Source of the DNA: Pseudoalteromonas shioyasakiensis
Lineage (GTDB): Bacteria > Pseudomonadota > Gammaproteobacteria > Enterobacterales > Alteromonadaceae
Direction: 5' to 3'
Length of the DNA: 64,000 nucleotides
Assembly: GCF_001550135.1 (NCBI RefSeq)
Contig: NZ_LRUE01000024.1
Location: 186,001-250,000 of the forward strand
The number at the start of each line of letters is the position of its first letter. The first letter of the stretch is position 1. Made by a program: the position numbers and the translations under genes. The notes beneath the pieces were generated by a model. It made no database searches, had not been told where the DNA came from, and worked only from the letters and a program-made list of their open reading frames with translations. Positions 8,914 to 16,882 of this stretch are shown here, one piece after another.

Positions 8914-8929
8914 AGCAAGTCAGATGCCA
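8914..8929 (-). promoter_or_regulatory. Sigma-54 (-24/-12) promoter for the pseB operon
   Basis: Read on the - strand, TGGCATCTGACTTGCT matches the RpoN consensus TGGCACG-N4-TTGCW. The GG (8928-8927) and GC (8916-8915) doublets have the required spacing of 12. The expected transcript start near 8903 leaves a leader of about 80 bases before the pseB ATG. It resembles the promoters upstream of flrB, fliE and flhA, implying that the glycan genes are activated by FlrA or FlrC. Confidence 0.8.
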
Positions 8930-8957
8930 AGTTAATTTATCTAAACCATGGTACAAA

Positions 8958-8986
8958 GTACAAAATTTGGCAAATTAAGCTATAAT
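8958..8986 (+). promoter_or_regulatory. Weak sigma-70-like promoter candidate for the flagellin gene
   Basis: A perfect TATAAT at 8981-8986 lies 28 bases before the flagellin ATG. The hexamer 17 bases upstream (GTACAA, 8958-8963) is a poor -35. I find no correctly spaced sigma-54 pair and no sigma-28 GCCGATAA box here. Confidence 0.28.
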
Positions 8987-9014
8987 TTAAGCAATCGGTT
9001 TGTCGGAGGCCGCC

Positions 9015-9800
9015 ATGAAAATTCAATCACCCAATACCGGGTTTTTAAACCAAACTCAGCAAACGGGTAATAAGCTTACTGAGCAACTAGCATCAGGTAA
9101 AAAAGTAAACTCAGCGGCAGATGATGCCGCTGCACTGCAAATTATTGATCGATTAACATCGCAGCAAGATGGCTACAGTCAAGCAATTAACAATGCTTAC
9201 GACGGCATTTCTTACTCACAAGTGACAGAGTCAAATCTATCTGGTGTAAATGATGCCGTTTCTCGCATTCGAGAGCTGTCTATTCAAGCGGGTAATGGTG
9301 CGCTCACAGACAGTGATAGGGCTGCACTTCAAGAAGAAGTGTCGCAATTACAAACGCAAATATCAGAAACATTCGAAAATGCCACATTCGGTGGTAAACC
9401 TCTATTTGATGGTGAGCAAGTGTCGTTTCAAGTTGGTCCTGATGCCAACACCACACAATCAGTGACGCCATCTGATGGCAGTATTGCTTCAGTTATTGCA
9501 GGAATCGATATTTCAACCCAAGCAGGAGCTCAAGCTGCGATTGATATTAGCGACCAAGCAGCTGAGGAAATTAACACCCAAAGAGCTGAGCTAGGCGCTT
9601 TTCAAAACACCTTGGCGAGTACGATAAAAGGTTTAGGCAACCAGCGAGAGAACATTGCTGCGAGCCAAAGCCGAATAGAAGATACTGACTATGCAAAAGC
9701 TGTGTCTGATCAAGTAGCTAATGATATTTTATCGCAAGCATCGATTGCCTTACGTGGTCAGGCAAATCGTTCAGCCGAATCTATATTAGGTTTACTTTAA
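9015..9800 (+). CDS. Short divergent flagellin
   Basis: A 261-residue flagellin with only the conserved N- and C-terminal helical regions and almost no variable D2/D3 domain. Signatures are LASGKKVNSAADDAAALQI (N domain) and SRIEDTDYAKAVSDQVANDI plus QASIALRGQANRSAESILGLL-like C-terminal helices. The start is the ATG at 9015, with GGAGG at 9005-9009; a TTG 15 bases upstream would place the ribosome site inside the gene. The N-terminus (MKIQSPNTGFLNQTQQTGNKL region) is shorter and unlike the usual MAxxVNTNxxSLxAQxNL opening, so it is an atypical or minor flagellin. No flaG, fliD or fliS follows. Confidence 0.88.
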   Translation: MKIQSPNTGFLNQTQQTGNKLTEQLASGKKVNSAADDAAALQIIDRLTSQQDGYSQAINNAYDGISYSQVTESNLSGVNDAVSRIRELSIQAGNGALTDSDRAALQEEVSQLQTQISETFENATFGGKPLFDGEQVSFQVGPDANTTQSVTPSDGSIASVIAGIDISTQAGAQAAIDISDQAAEEINTQRAELGAFQNTLASTIKGLGNQRENIAASQSRIEDTDYAKAVSDQVANDILSQASIALRGQANRSAESILGLL

Positions 9801-9872
9801 TTCTTTAGTATTAAATTTTAGTGCTAAGTGACTATTTTTTGGCGTTGATGTCAATAAATTGCCGCTTAGCGC

Positions 9873-9900
9873 TTGCATCCCTCCTAAACTCGCTTACAAT
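9873..9900 (+). promoter_or_regulatory. Candidate sigma-70 promoter for flrA
   Basis: TTGCAT (9873-9878) and TACAAT (9895-9900) are separated by 16 bases and end 42 bases before the flrA ATG. The -10 matches 5 of 6 positions but the -35 is weak. A housekeeping promoter is expected for a master regulator, and no sigma-54 site is seen here. Confidence 0.3.
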
Positions 9901-9942
9901 TTAGAAATTAACTAACCTCGTGGTAACTGTGGTTCGCCAATA

Positions 9943-11382
9943 ATGATCTTAATTTTAGACAATAATAATAATCGTGCGATAGGTTTACATGCAGCACTTA
10001 CCTTCATTGGTGAAACTGCACAATTAGTTGATGAGACTACATTACAGTCTTTTTGTGAAAAACATCAACAGCAAGAATGTATGGTCATTCTTGGTGCTTT
10101 ACAGCAGCTAAATCACGAGGCTGTGATCAAACAGTTTCCTGCCATTCCGTTTTTATTAATTGGTGAAACACTCAAACCGTTACTAAGCATTGCTAATGTA
10201 GTTGGTTTAATTTGTGAGCCGTTTAACCATGATGTTACTACTCAGCTATTGCATGATTGTCAGCAATATCAGCGCATGCTACCGGGTGACCATAAACAAG
10301 CTAAATCTAACAAATCATTTGATGGTTTAGTCGGTGAAACCGAAGCCGTAAAAGATGTGCGCTTTTTAATTGAACAAGTAGCTAAAACCGATGCCAATGT
10401 GCTGATCTTAGGTGAGTCAGGCACAGGTAAAGAAGTTGTTGCACGTAACGTTCATTTACTCTCTAAACGAAATACCGGGCCATTTGTGCCGGTAAACTGT
10501 GGTGCTATCCCAGGCGAGCTTCTTGAAAGTGAGCTATTTGGCCACGAAAAAGGTGCTTTTACGGGCGCTATTTCTGCACGAAAAGGGCGTTTTGAATTAG
10601 CGCAAGGCGGTACGCTGTTTCTAGATGAAATTGGTGATATGCCTTTGCAAATGCAGGTTAAACTACTACGTGTGTTGCAAGAGCGTAGCTATGAGCGAGT
10701 AGGGGGTACTAAGCCTATTCAAGCTGATGTACGAATTATTGCTGCAACCCATCGCAATCTTGAAGAAATGATTGAACAGGGCGACTTCCGTGAAGACCTT
10801 TTCTATCGTTTAAACGTATTTCCAATTGAAAACCCTTCGCTTAGTGAGCGTGCCGACGACATTCCTCTACTTTTAAAAGAGCTAATGCGTCGTGTGAACG
10901 AGCAAAGTGGCACAACGGCCAAATTTACTGAGCGTGCGATTCAAAGCTTAAAAGAGCATGCGTGGCCGGGGAATATTCGTGAGCTTGCTAACTTAGTTGA
11001 GCGCATGGTAATCATGTTCCCTGATAAAGTAGTTGATGTGCCAGACCTTCCAGCTAAATATCGTTATATTGAAGTTGAGGCTTATGAGCCTGAGTACCCA
11101 GAAGAGTTGATGGAGCGAGATGCTTTCAACGATATTTTCAGTACTGGCTTTAGTGATTATGATGATGAAGAACCTGATGTACCAGCAACAACGGTTGACT
11201 CAGGTTTACTACCAGATGAAGGAATTGAGCTGAAAGAGTATCTTGCTGAGCTAGAAATTAGCTTAATCAGCCAAGCATTAGAGCGCTATGATTACGTTGT
11301 TGCACGTGCTGCCGAAATTTTAGGTGTTAGGCGCACCACACTGGTCGAAAAAATGAAGAAATACAACCTAACGCGTGACTAA
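9943..11382 (+). CDS. flrA: FlrA/FleQ-type sigma-54-dependent flagellar master regulator
   Basis: A 479-residue bacterial enhancer-binding protein. Residues 1-120 form a degenerate receiver-like FleQ domain with no clear phospho-acceptor set. The AAA+ domain has Walker A GESGTGKE at ~157-164 and the sigma-54-contacting GAFTGA at ~205-210. A Fis-type helix-turn-helix ends the protein (AAEILGVRRTTLVEKM). FlrA starts the polar flagellar cascade by activating flrBC and early class II genes with RpoN. In FleQ the AAA+ domain also binds c-di-GMP, which may apply here given the c-di-GMP genes elsewhere in the window. It is separated from flrB by the inverted tag gene. Confidence 0.95.
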   Translation: MILILDNNNNRAIGLHAALTFIGETAQLVDETTLQSFCEKHQQQECMVILGALQQLNHEAVIKQFPAIPFLLIGETLKPLLSIANVVGLICEPFNHDVTTQLLHDCQQYQRMLPGDHKQAKSNKSFDGLVGETEAVKDVRFLIEQVAKTDANVLILGESGTGKEVVARNVHLLSKRNTGPFVPVNCGAIPGELLESELFGHEKGAFTGAISARKGRFELAQGGTLFLDEIGDMPLQMQVKLLRVLQERSYERVGGTKPIQADVRIIAATHRNLEEMIEQGDFREDLFYRLNVFPIENPSLSERADDIPLLLKELMRRVNEQSGTTAKFTERAIQSLKEHAWPGNIRELANLVERMVIMFPDKVVDVPDLPAKYRYIEVEAYEPEYPEELMERDAFNDIFSTGFSDYDDEEPDVPATTVDSGLLPDEGIELKEYLAELEISLISQALERYDYVVARAAEILGVRRTTLVEKMKKYNLTRD

Positions 11383-11394
11383 GCTGCGTTAGGT
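11366..11394. terminator. Hairpin between convergent flrA and tag
   Basis: ACCTAACGC (11366-11374) and GCGTTAGGT (11386-11394) form a perfect 9-bp stem with an 11-base loop that spans the flrA stop codon. It sits about 20 bases past the tag stop on the other strand. There is no adjacent T run on either side, so it may be a stabilising hairpin rather than a true terminator. Confidence 0.4.
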
Positions 11395-11415
11395 GTCTTC
11401 CTCGGTTTTATCTTT

Positions 11416-12003
11416 TTAATATTCACTAATTATCTCAGCTTTTCTAAAGCAATCATTGCTATGGTCATTTACCATGCCACAGGCCTGCATGTGGGCATAC
11501 ACCGTCGTCGGGCCTAAAAACTTAAAGCCGCGCTTTTTTAAATCTTTGGCGAATGCTGTTGAGGCTTCAGTAATAGCAGGGTAATCCTCTAATTTATCAA
11601 GGTTGTTTACCAATGGCTTGCCACCAACAAACTGCCATTGGTAATTTGAGAAACTACCAAACTCTTTTTGAATCTCAATAAAACGTTGCGCATTATTGAT
11701 AGTGGCTGCGATTTTAGCGCGATTACGAATAATACCTTCAAACTGCATTAACCTTTCGACGTCGTCTTCGGTCATTTTGGCAACCTCTTCGACAACAAAG
11801 TTTTTAAAGGCACTGCGATAGCCATCACGCTTTTTAAGTATGGTATACCAACTCAGTCCCGCTTGTGCTGACTCTAAGGTTATAAATTCAAATAAGCGGT
11901 GATCATCATACAATGGCACCCCCCATTCTTGGTCGTGATAGGCCACATAATCTTCTTTGCTGGTATCGAGCCATGGGCAACGGCAATGGTGTTCTTTTTG
12001 CAT
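11416..12003 (-). CDS. tag: DNA-3-methyladenine glycosylase I
   Basis: A 195-residue Tag protein, which excises 3-methyladenine from alkylated DNA in the cytoplasm. Clear family segments are RCPWLDTSKEDYVAYHDQEWG at the N-terminus, LESAQAGLSWYTILKKRDGYR (helix-hairpin-helix glycosylase core) and the C-terminal VYAHMQACGMVNDHSNDCF. The Cys and His residues near both ends correspond to the zinc site of E. coli Tag. The gene is on the opposite strand between flrA and flrB, genes that are usually adjacent in vibrios and pseudomonads. It is intact, and its base composition is like its neighbours. Confidence 0.95.
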   Translation of the reverse strand: MQKEHHCRCPWLDTSKEDYVAYHDQEWGVPLYDDHRLFEFITLESAQAGLSWYTILKKRDGYRSAFKNFVVEEVAKMTEDDVERLMQFEGIIRNRAKIAATINNAQRFIEIQKEFGSFSNYQWQFVGGKPLVNNLDKLEDYPAITEASTAFAKDLKKRGFKFLGPTTVYAHMQACGMVNDHSNDCFRKAEIISEY

Positions 12004-12078
12004 TATTCCCTCGCGATTGTCATTTTTTTGTCAGTGTTATTTGGTCTTTAATTTATTGAAATAAAACAAAAATAAATT

Positions 12079-12094
12079 TGGTACGGATTGTGCA
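12079..12094 (+). promoter_or_regulatory. Sigma-54 promoter for flrBC
   Basis: TGGTACGGATTGTGCA has GG at 12080-12081 and GC at 12092-12093, a spacing of 12, and a near-consensus TGGYACG-N4-NTGCA. It ends 37 bases before the flrB ATG. FlrA activates flrBC from an RpoN promoter in vibrios, so this site fits that role. Confidence 0.85.
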
Positions 12095-12130
12095 TTTAGC
12101 TTGGTAGACACGATTTTTTGAGTATCGATT

Positions 12131-13243
12131 ATGGCCTTAGCAAATGTCCTAAAACCACAATTTATCACAGCCAAACAATATAACCCATGCTTACAACAAG
12201 AAGAGTATGTTGGTGAATTGAGTGAGCTGCGCCTACAAGCCAGTTGGTTAGGTCATTTGGTTGATACCATGCCTGCGGGTGTGGTGGTTTTAGATGGCCG
12301 AGGCATGATCGCAAAAGCCAATCAAATTGCCATTGATATGCTAGGTGAACCCCTCGAAGGTGAAAAGTGGTTTAGCGTAATTCAACGCTCATTTCGACCA
12401 CAGCAAGACGATGGACATGAAGTATCACTTAAGGATGGCCGTTTAATTAAGCTTGATATTACTGCGCTTGCTCCAGAGCCAGGACAGTTAATTTTAATGA
12501 CAGATTTAACTGAAACCAGACGCTTACAAAAGCGAGTTGCACATATGCAGCGCTTAAGTGCGCTTGGCAAAATGGTTGCTTCGCTTGCTCATCAGGTCAG
12601 AACACCGTTATCAGCGGCCATGCTGTATGCCGCAAATTTAGGCTCAAAGCGATTGCCTGAAAGCTCGCGTGGCAACTTTCATACGAAGCTAATGTCGCGT
12701 TTAAAAGACTTAGAAACCCAAGTGAACGATATGCTGTTATTTGCCAAAAGTGGTGAGCAACAAGTTGTCGAAAGCGTTTCAATGCAACAGTTACTTAATG
12801 AAGTAAAAGCCGGTGCTGATGCTATGGTTGCACAAAATAACAGTGAACTTAGCGTGAACTTGCCTGAGCCAGATATTGAAATTATGGGTAATAAAACTGC
12901 TCTGGCGAGTGCTATTCAAAACCTGATCCACAATAGTATTCAAATTATTGGCTCTGAGGCTGTGGTAACCCTGAGTGCCGAACGTGACGAAACTAGCGAA
13001 AACTGTGTTCGTATAAGTGTCAGTGATAATGGCCCAGGTGTTGATTTACGTCATGCCAACAAATTATTCGAACCTTTTTACACTACCAAAAGCCAAGGCA
13101 CGGGGCTTGGACTTGCAGTTGTAAGTTCAGTCGCCAATGCGCACCAAGGACGGGTTGAAGTGACTAATAATGCTCATGGGGGAGCATGTTTTAGTTTGAT
13201 CTTGCCAATTAGTGCAGAACCAATGTCAGCGGAGGCAAAATGA
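12131..13243 (+). CDS. flrB: FlrB flagellar sensor histidine kinase
   Basis: A 370-residue cytoplasmic histidine kinase without transmembrane segments. A PAS domain (TMPAGVVVLDGRGMIAKANQ) occupies about residues 40-120. His154 lies in the H-box SLAHQVRTPLSAAM, followed by the N-box region LIHNSIQI, the G1 box DNGPGVD, the F box LFEPFYTT and the G2 box GTGLGLAVV. It autophosphorylates and passes phosphate to FlrC, the activator of the hook/basal-body genes. Its last four bases overlap the flrC start (ATGA), so the two are translationally coupled. Confidence 0.95.
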   Translation: MALANVLKPQFITAKQYNPCLQQEEYVGELSELRLQASWLGHLVDTMPAGVVVLDGRGMIAKANQIAIDMLGEPLEGEKWFSVIQRSFRPQQDDGHEVSLKDGRLIKLDITALAPEPGQLILMTDLTETRRLQKRVAHMQRLSALGKMVASLAHQVRTPLSAAMLYAANLGSKRLPESSRGNFHTKLMSRLKDLETQVNDMLLFAKSGEQQVVESVSMQQLLNEVKAGADAMVAQNNSELSVNLPEPDIEIMGNKTALASAIQNLIHNSIQIIGSEAVVTLSAERDETSENCVRISVSDNGPGVDLRHANKLFEPFYTTKSQGTGLGLAVVSSVANAHQGRVEVTNNAHGGACFSLILPISAEPMSAEAK

Positions 13244-14643
13244 ATACTAACTCTATTTTAGTCGTTGAAGACGACGCAGGCTTACGAGAAGCACTGATCG
13301 ATACCCTTGAAATGTCGGGTATTGATTGCGTTGCTGCAGATAGCGCCGAACAAGCGATGATCTTGCTTAAGCAAAATAGCTATTCATTGGTTGTTAGTGA
13401 TGTGCAAATGGGCGCTATGAGCGGCCTTGACCTACTACGTAGCATTAAACTTAATTATCCTGAGCTGCCGGTCTTAATGATGACGGCCTATGCCACTATT
13501 GATGATGCTGTAGAAGCAATGCGTTTAGGCGCGATTGATTACATGGCAAAGCCGTTTGCTCCAGAAGTGCTCCTTAATATGGTGAGTCGTTATTTGCCTG
13601 AAAAGGAAAAAGAAACCGATGGCCCAATTGTTGCCGATCCGTCAAGTATTAAGCTATTAGAGCTCGCGAGCAAAGTTGCCCGCTCAGATGCCAGTGTAAT
13701 GGTACTCGGCCCAAGTGGCTCGGGTAAAGAAGTCTTGGCTCGTTTTATCCACGATAAATCAAATCGTAGCGATGCCCCCTTTGTGGCTATTAACTGCGCT
13801 GCTATTCCTGAAAACATGCTTGAAGCAACCTTATTCGGTTACGAAAAAGGGGCGTTTACCGGCGCTATTCAAGCCTGTCCGGGTAAATTTGAGCAAGCTC
13901 AAGGTGGTACCATCTTACTTGATGAAATCACTGAGATGGATTTAGGCTTGCAAGCTAAATTACTGCGTGTACTTCAAGAGCGCGAAGTAGAGCGCTTAGG
14001 CGGTCGTAAAACCATAGAGCTTGATGTTCGCGTACTTGCTACAAGTAACCGAGATTTGAAAGAAGCGGTGAGCGAAAACCTATTTAGAGAAGATTTATAT
14101 TATCGCTTAAATGTATTCCCGCTAATGTGGAAACCATTAGCAGAGCGTCCTGGCGACATTATTGTATTGGCTGAGCATTTAATTGAGCGTCATTGTCTGA
14201 AAAGTAAAGAGCCTATCGCTCAACTAAGTGAGGGTGCGAAACAAAAGCTGCTATCGCATGCTTGGCCAGGTAATGTACGAGAGCTTGATAACGTTATTCA
14301 ACGGGCGTTGATATTATGCGATGGGAATAGTATTCATCAAGATGATGTCTTTATTGAAGAGTTGCTTACGGTTGATATCAAGCCAGTCGCTACGCCGCCA
14401 CACAACGCACCGGCATATCAAGAACAGCCTGTTGAAGTTAATTTAGATACCGTGCCACAAGTGAGTGAGCAAGGTAATTACAAAGACGAGCTGAAAGACA
14501 AAGAGCATCGTATTATTTTAGAAACCTTAGCGCGCTGTAATGGTAAACGCAAAGAGGTTGCAGAAACCTTAGGTATTAGTCCGCGCACGTTACGTTATAA
14601 ACTGGCGCAAATGCGAGACTTGGGTATAGCCTTACCTGCATAA
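13240..14643 (+). CDS. flrC: FlrC/FleR sigma-54-dependent response regulator
   Basis: A 467-residue NtrC-type regulator. The receiver domain (1-120) has the acidic pair VVEDD, phospho-acceptor Asp near residue 55 in VVSDVQMG, and the conserved Lys in MAKPF. The AAA+ domain has Walker A GPSGSGKE at 157-164 and GAFTGA near 204-209. A Fis-type helix-turn-helix (VAETLGISPRTLRYKL) lies at the end. Phosphorylated by FlrB, it should activate the sigma-54 promoter of fliE and other hook/basal-body genes. A long hairpin follows the stop. Confidence 0.95.
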   Translation: MNTNSILVVEDDAGLREALIDTLEMSGIDCVAADSAEQAMILLKQNSYSLVVSDVQMGAMSGLDLLRSIKLNYPELPVLMMTAYATIDDAVEAMRLGAIDYMAKPFAPEVLLNMVSRYLPEKEKETDGPIVADPSSIKLLELASKVARSDASVMVLGPSGSGKEVLARFIHDKSNRSDAPFVAINCAAIPENMLEATLFGYEKGAFTGAIQACPGKFEQAQGGTILLDEITEMDLGLQAKLLRVLQEREVERLGGRKTIELDVRVLATSNRDLKEAVSENLFREDLYYRLNVFPLMWKPLAERPGDIIVLAEHLIERHCLKSKEPIAQLSEGAKQKLLSHAWPGNVRELDNVIQRALILCDGNSIHQDDVFIEELLTVDIKPVATPPHNAPAYQEQPVEVNLDTVPQVSEQGNYKDELKDKEHRIILETLARCNGKRKEVAETLGISPRTLRYKLAQMRDLGIALPA

Positions 14644-14663
14644 ACTCCTTCCAAAAAGTTGCT

Positions 14664-14695
14664 CAAACAAGCTCACATTTTTGTGAGCTTGTTTG
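14664..14695 (+). terminator. Long hairpin after flrC
   Basis: CAAACAAGCTCAC (14664-14676) and GTGAGCTTGTTTG (14683-14695) form a perfect 13-bp stem with loop ATTTTT. No T tract follows, but position and stability suggest it ends or reduces flrBC transcription ahead of the fliE promoter. Confidence 0.5.
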
Positions 14696-14758
14696 CTGTC
14701 AAAACTCTGACATGCAAAATTAATGATTCAAGCCATTGAATTTAAATGGTTTATTTTG

Positions 14759-14774
14759 TGGCACGGTTTGTGCT
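14759..14774 (+). promoter_or_regulatory. Sigma-54 promoter for the fliE operon
   Basis: TGGCACGGTTTGTGCT has GG at 14760-14761 and GC at 14772-14773, a spacing of 12, and a full TGGCACG upstream half. It ends 39 bases before the fliE ATG. It should be FlrC-activated, as fliE promoters are in vibrios. Confidence 0.9.
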
Positions 14775-14813
14775 TTATCAGTGTATAAGTAAACTGCATT
14801 GTCAGAGAGTATT

Positions 14814-15146
14814 ATGAAAGTTCAAAACAGCGCATTATTTCAAGAAATGCAAGCTATGGCTTCAGAAGTAGGCCGTAGTAACTCAATTAATAATTTACCA
14901 ACACAAACTCAGCCAACATCGTCGGCACAGTTTGGTGATTTACTTACCAATGCACTTGATACAGTGAATGGCTTACAACAAGATGCTAAGCAAAAAGTAA
15001 CAGCAATGGAAATGGGCGATCGCAGTGTTTCTTTAGCTGACGTAATGATTGCTTCGCAAAAATCATCAGTCGCGTTTGAAGCTACGGTGCAAGTTCGAAA
15101 TAAACTTGTTGAAGCTTATAAAGAAATCATGAACATGCCTGTGTAA
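14814..15146 (+). CDS. fliE: FliE, flagellar MS-ring/rod junction protein
   Basis: A 110-residue protein with the conserved FliE C-terminal half: ALDTVNGLQQDAKQ, SLADVMIASQKSSVAFEATV and VRNKLVEAYKEIMNMPV. FliE joins the MS ring (FliF) to the proximal rod and is exported by the flagellar type III apparatus. I use the ATG at 14814 (MKVQNSALF); an upstream in-frame TTG would add five residues without a better ribosome site. First gene of the run fliE-F-G-H-I-J. Confidence 0.95.
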   Translation: MKVQNSALFQEMQAMASEVGRSNSINNLPTQTQPTSSAQFGDLLTNALDTVNGLQQDAKQKVTAMEMGDRSVSLADVMIASQKSSVAFEATVQVRNKLVEAYKEIMNMPV

Positions 15147-15166
15147 CTAGGTAGTGGAGAATTATT

Positions 15167-16882
15167 GTGGCGCAATCTAATCAATCAACTGATCTAGCCT
15201 TAGCAGGCGGCGGTATCGACTCAACCGATACTGATGATCAACAAGAGCAAAAGTCAGGCTACCTAAGTGCCTTAAACGGTGTAGATGTTTTACGCCAGGT
15301 TACTTTAGTGATCGCTTTGGCAATCTGTTTGGCTATCGCAATTTTTATTATTATTTGGGCTCGTCAACCAGATATGCGTCCGCTTGGCAAAATGCCAACG
15401 GAAGAGCTTATTCAAACGCTGGACTTTTTAGACGCTCAAAAGATTGATTATGAACTTGATGGTAACGTCATCTCTGTTGAAGAAGGTGAATACCAAAACA
15501 TTAAATTATTGATGGCTCGTGAAGGTCTAGAGCAAGCGCCAAGCTCAGGTACTGACATCATCATGCAAGACATGGGGTTTGGTGTTAGCCAACGCCTTGA
15601 ACGTGAACGTTTAAAACATGGTCGTGAGCAACAGCTTGCACGTACCATCGAAGAGCTAAAAAATGTTACTCGCGCCAAAGTACTTTTAGCTATTCCAAAA
15701 GAAAACGTATTTGCTCGTCGTGAAAAACAACCTTCAGCGACGGTAGTGCTTACTTTAAAACGCGGTCGTACACTTGACGGTGAAGAAGTTGACTCAGTAG
15801 TTGATATTGTTGCCTCAGCAGTCCAAGGTTTATCGCCAGAGCGTGTTACTGTTACCGATCAAAATGGTCGCTTACTTAATTCAGGTTCACAAAACTCACT
15901 TGCTGCTCGCTCTCGTAAAGAGTATGAAATTGAACGTAAGCGTGAAGAAGAGTACTTAAATAAAATCGATAGCATCCTTATTCCAGTTGTAGGCTTAGGT
16001 AACTATACCGCGCAAGTCGATTTAAATATGGACTTTAGTGCAGTCGAAGAAACACAAAAACGTTATAACCCAGACTTACCAGCAGTGCGCAGTGAAACCA
16101 CGTTCGAAGAAAACAACATCGGTGGTCTTGCAGTGGGCATTCCTGGTGCGCTAACGAATCAGCCGCCAGTTAACTCTAATATTCCAGAAATTGCAGGCCA
16201 AGGTGGAGCAGGCTCAGCAACGAACCCAAGTCGTTCGCATAAAGAAGCAACACGTAACTATGAGCTTGATACAACTATTTCGCATAAGCGTCAGCAAACC
16301 GGTGTTATCCGTCGCATCAGTGTTTCAGTTGCCGTTGATTATGTACCGCAGGTGGGTGAAAATGGTGAAACAACCATGGTTCCTCGCTCTGTAGAAGCAT
16401 TGTCAAATATTCGTCGTTTATTACAAGGCGGTGTTGGTTTTGATATGCAGCGTGGTGATGCACTTGAGGTTGTCACAGTGCCATTTGTTCGTGAAGATGC
16501 TGGTGAAGCGATTGAAGTTCCACTTTGGGAGCAAGATTGGTTCATGAAGATGCTACGCTTAGCATTAGGTGCACTGGTTATCATCGTACTGATTGTCTTT
16601 GTAGTAAGACCTATGCTGAAACGTCTAATTTACCCAGACGATACACTAGAAGAATATGATGAAGATGCATTAAGTGCAGGTGTAGATATTGGTGATAGCA
16701 CGCTAGATATGCTAAATAAAGACTTTGACTCTGCTGCTGTAGGATTCTCAAGTGATGGTACACTACAGCTGCCAGACTTACATGGCGATGAAGATTTACT
16801 CAAAGCAGTTCGTGCATTGGTTGCAAATGAACCAGAACTGTCTTCTCAAGTAGTGAAAGCGTGGTTAACAGAAGATGACTGA
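15167..16882 (+). CDS. fliF: FliF, flagellar MS-ring protein
   Basis: A 571-residue inner-membrane ring protein. It has an N-terminal membrane helix at ~45-65 (VTLVIALAICLAIAIFIIIW), a large periplasmic region with ring-building motifs (EEGEYQNIKLLMAREGL, AKVLLAIPKENVFARR) and a second helix at ~465-485. The acidic cytoplasmic tail that binds FliG ends AWLTEDD. The start is GTG at 15167, with GTGGAG about 10 bases upstream (MAQSNQSTDL). Its last eight bases overlap the fliG start. Confidence 0.96.
   Translation: MAQSNQSTDLALAGGGIDSTDTDDQQEQKSGYLSALNGVDVLRQVTLVIALAICLAIAIFIIIWARQPDMRPLGKMPTEELIQTLDFLDAQKIDYELDGNVISVEEGEYQNIKLLMAREGLEQAPSSGTDIIMQDMGFGVSQRLERERLKHGREQQLARTIEELKNVTRAKVLLAIPKENVFARREKQPSATVVLTLKRGRTLDGEEVDSVVDIVASAVQGLSPERVTVTDQNGRLLNSGSQNSLAARSRKEYEIERKREEEYLNKIDSILIPVVGLGNYTAQVDLNMDFSAVEETQKRYNPDLPAVRSETTFEENNIGGLAVGIPGALTNQPPVNSNIPEIAGQGGAGSATNPSRSHKEATRNYELDTTISHKRQQTGVIRRISVSVAVDYVPQVGENGETTMVPRSVEALSNIRRLLQGGVGFDMQRGDALEVVTVPFVREDAGEAIEVPLWEQDWFMKMLRLALGALVIIVLIVFVVRPMLKRLIYPDDTLEEYDEDALSAGVDIGDSTLDMLNKDFDSAAVGFSSDGTLQLPDLHGDEDLLKAVRALVANEPELSSQVVKAWLTEDD

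Noticed and set aside
8958..9014. Sigma-54 or sigma-28 promoter for the flagellin gene
   Set aside because: TGGCAAATTAAGC has GG to GC spacing 10, and no TAAA-N15-GCCGATAA is present; only a TATAAT-type -10 remains.
9820..9873. AGTGCTAAG / CTTAGCGCT inverted repeat after the flagellin gene as a terminator
   Set aside because: One mismatch and a loop of 36 bases with no T run at the stem end; too weak to call.
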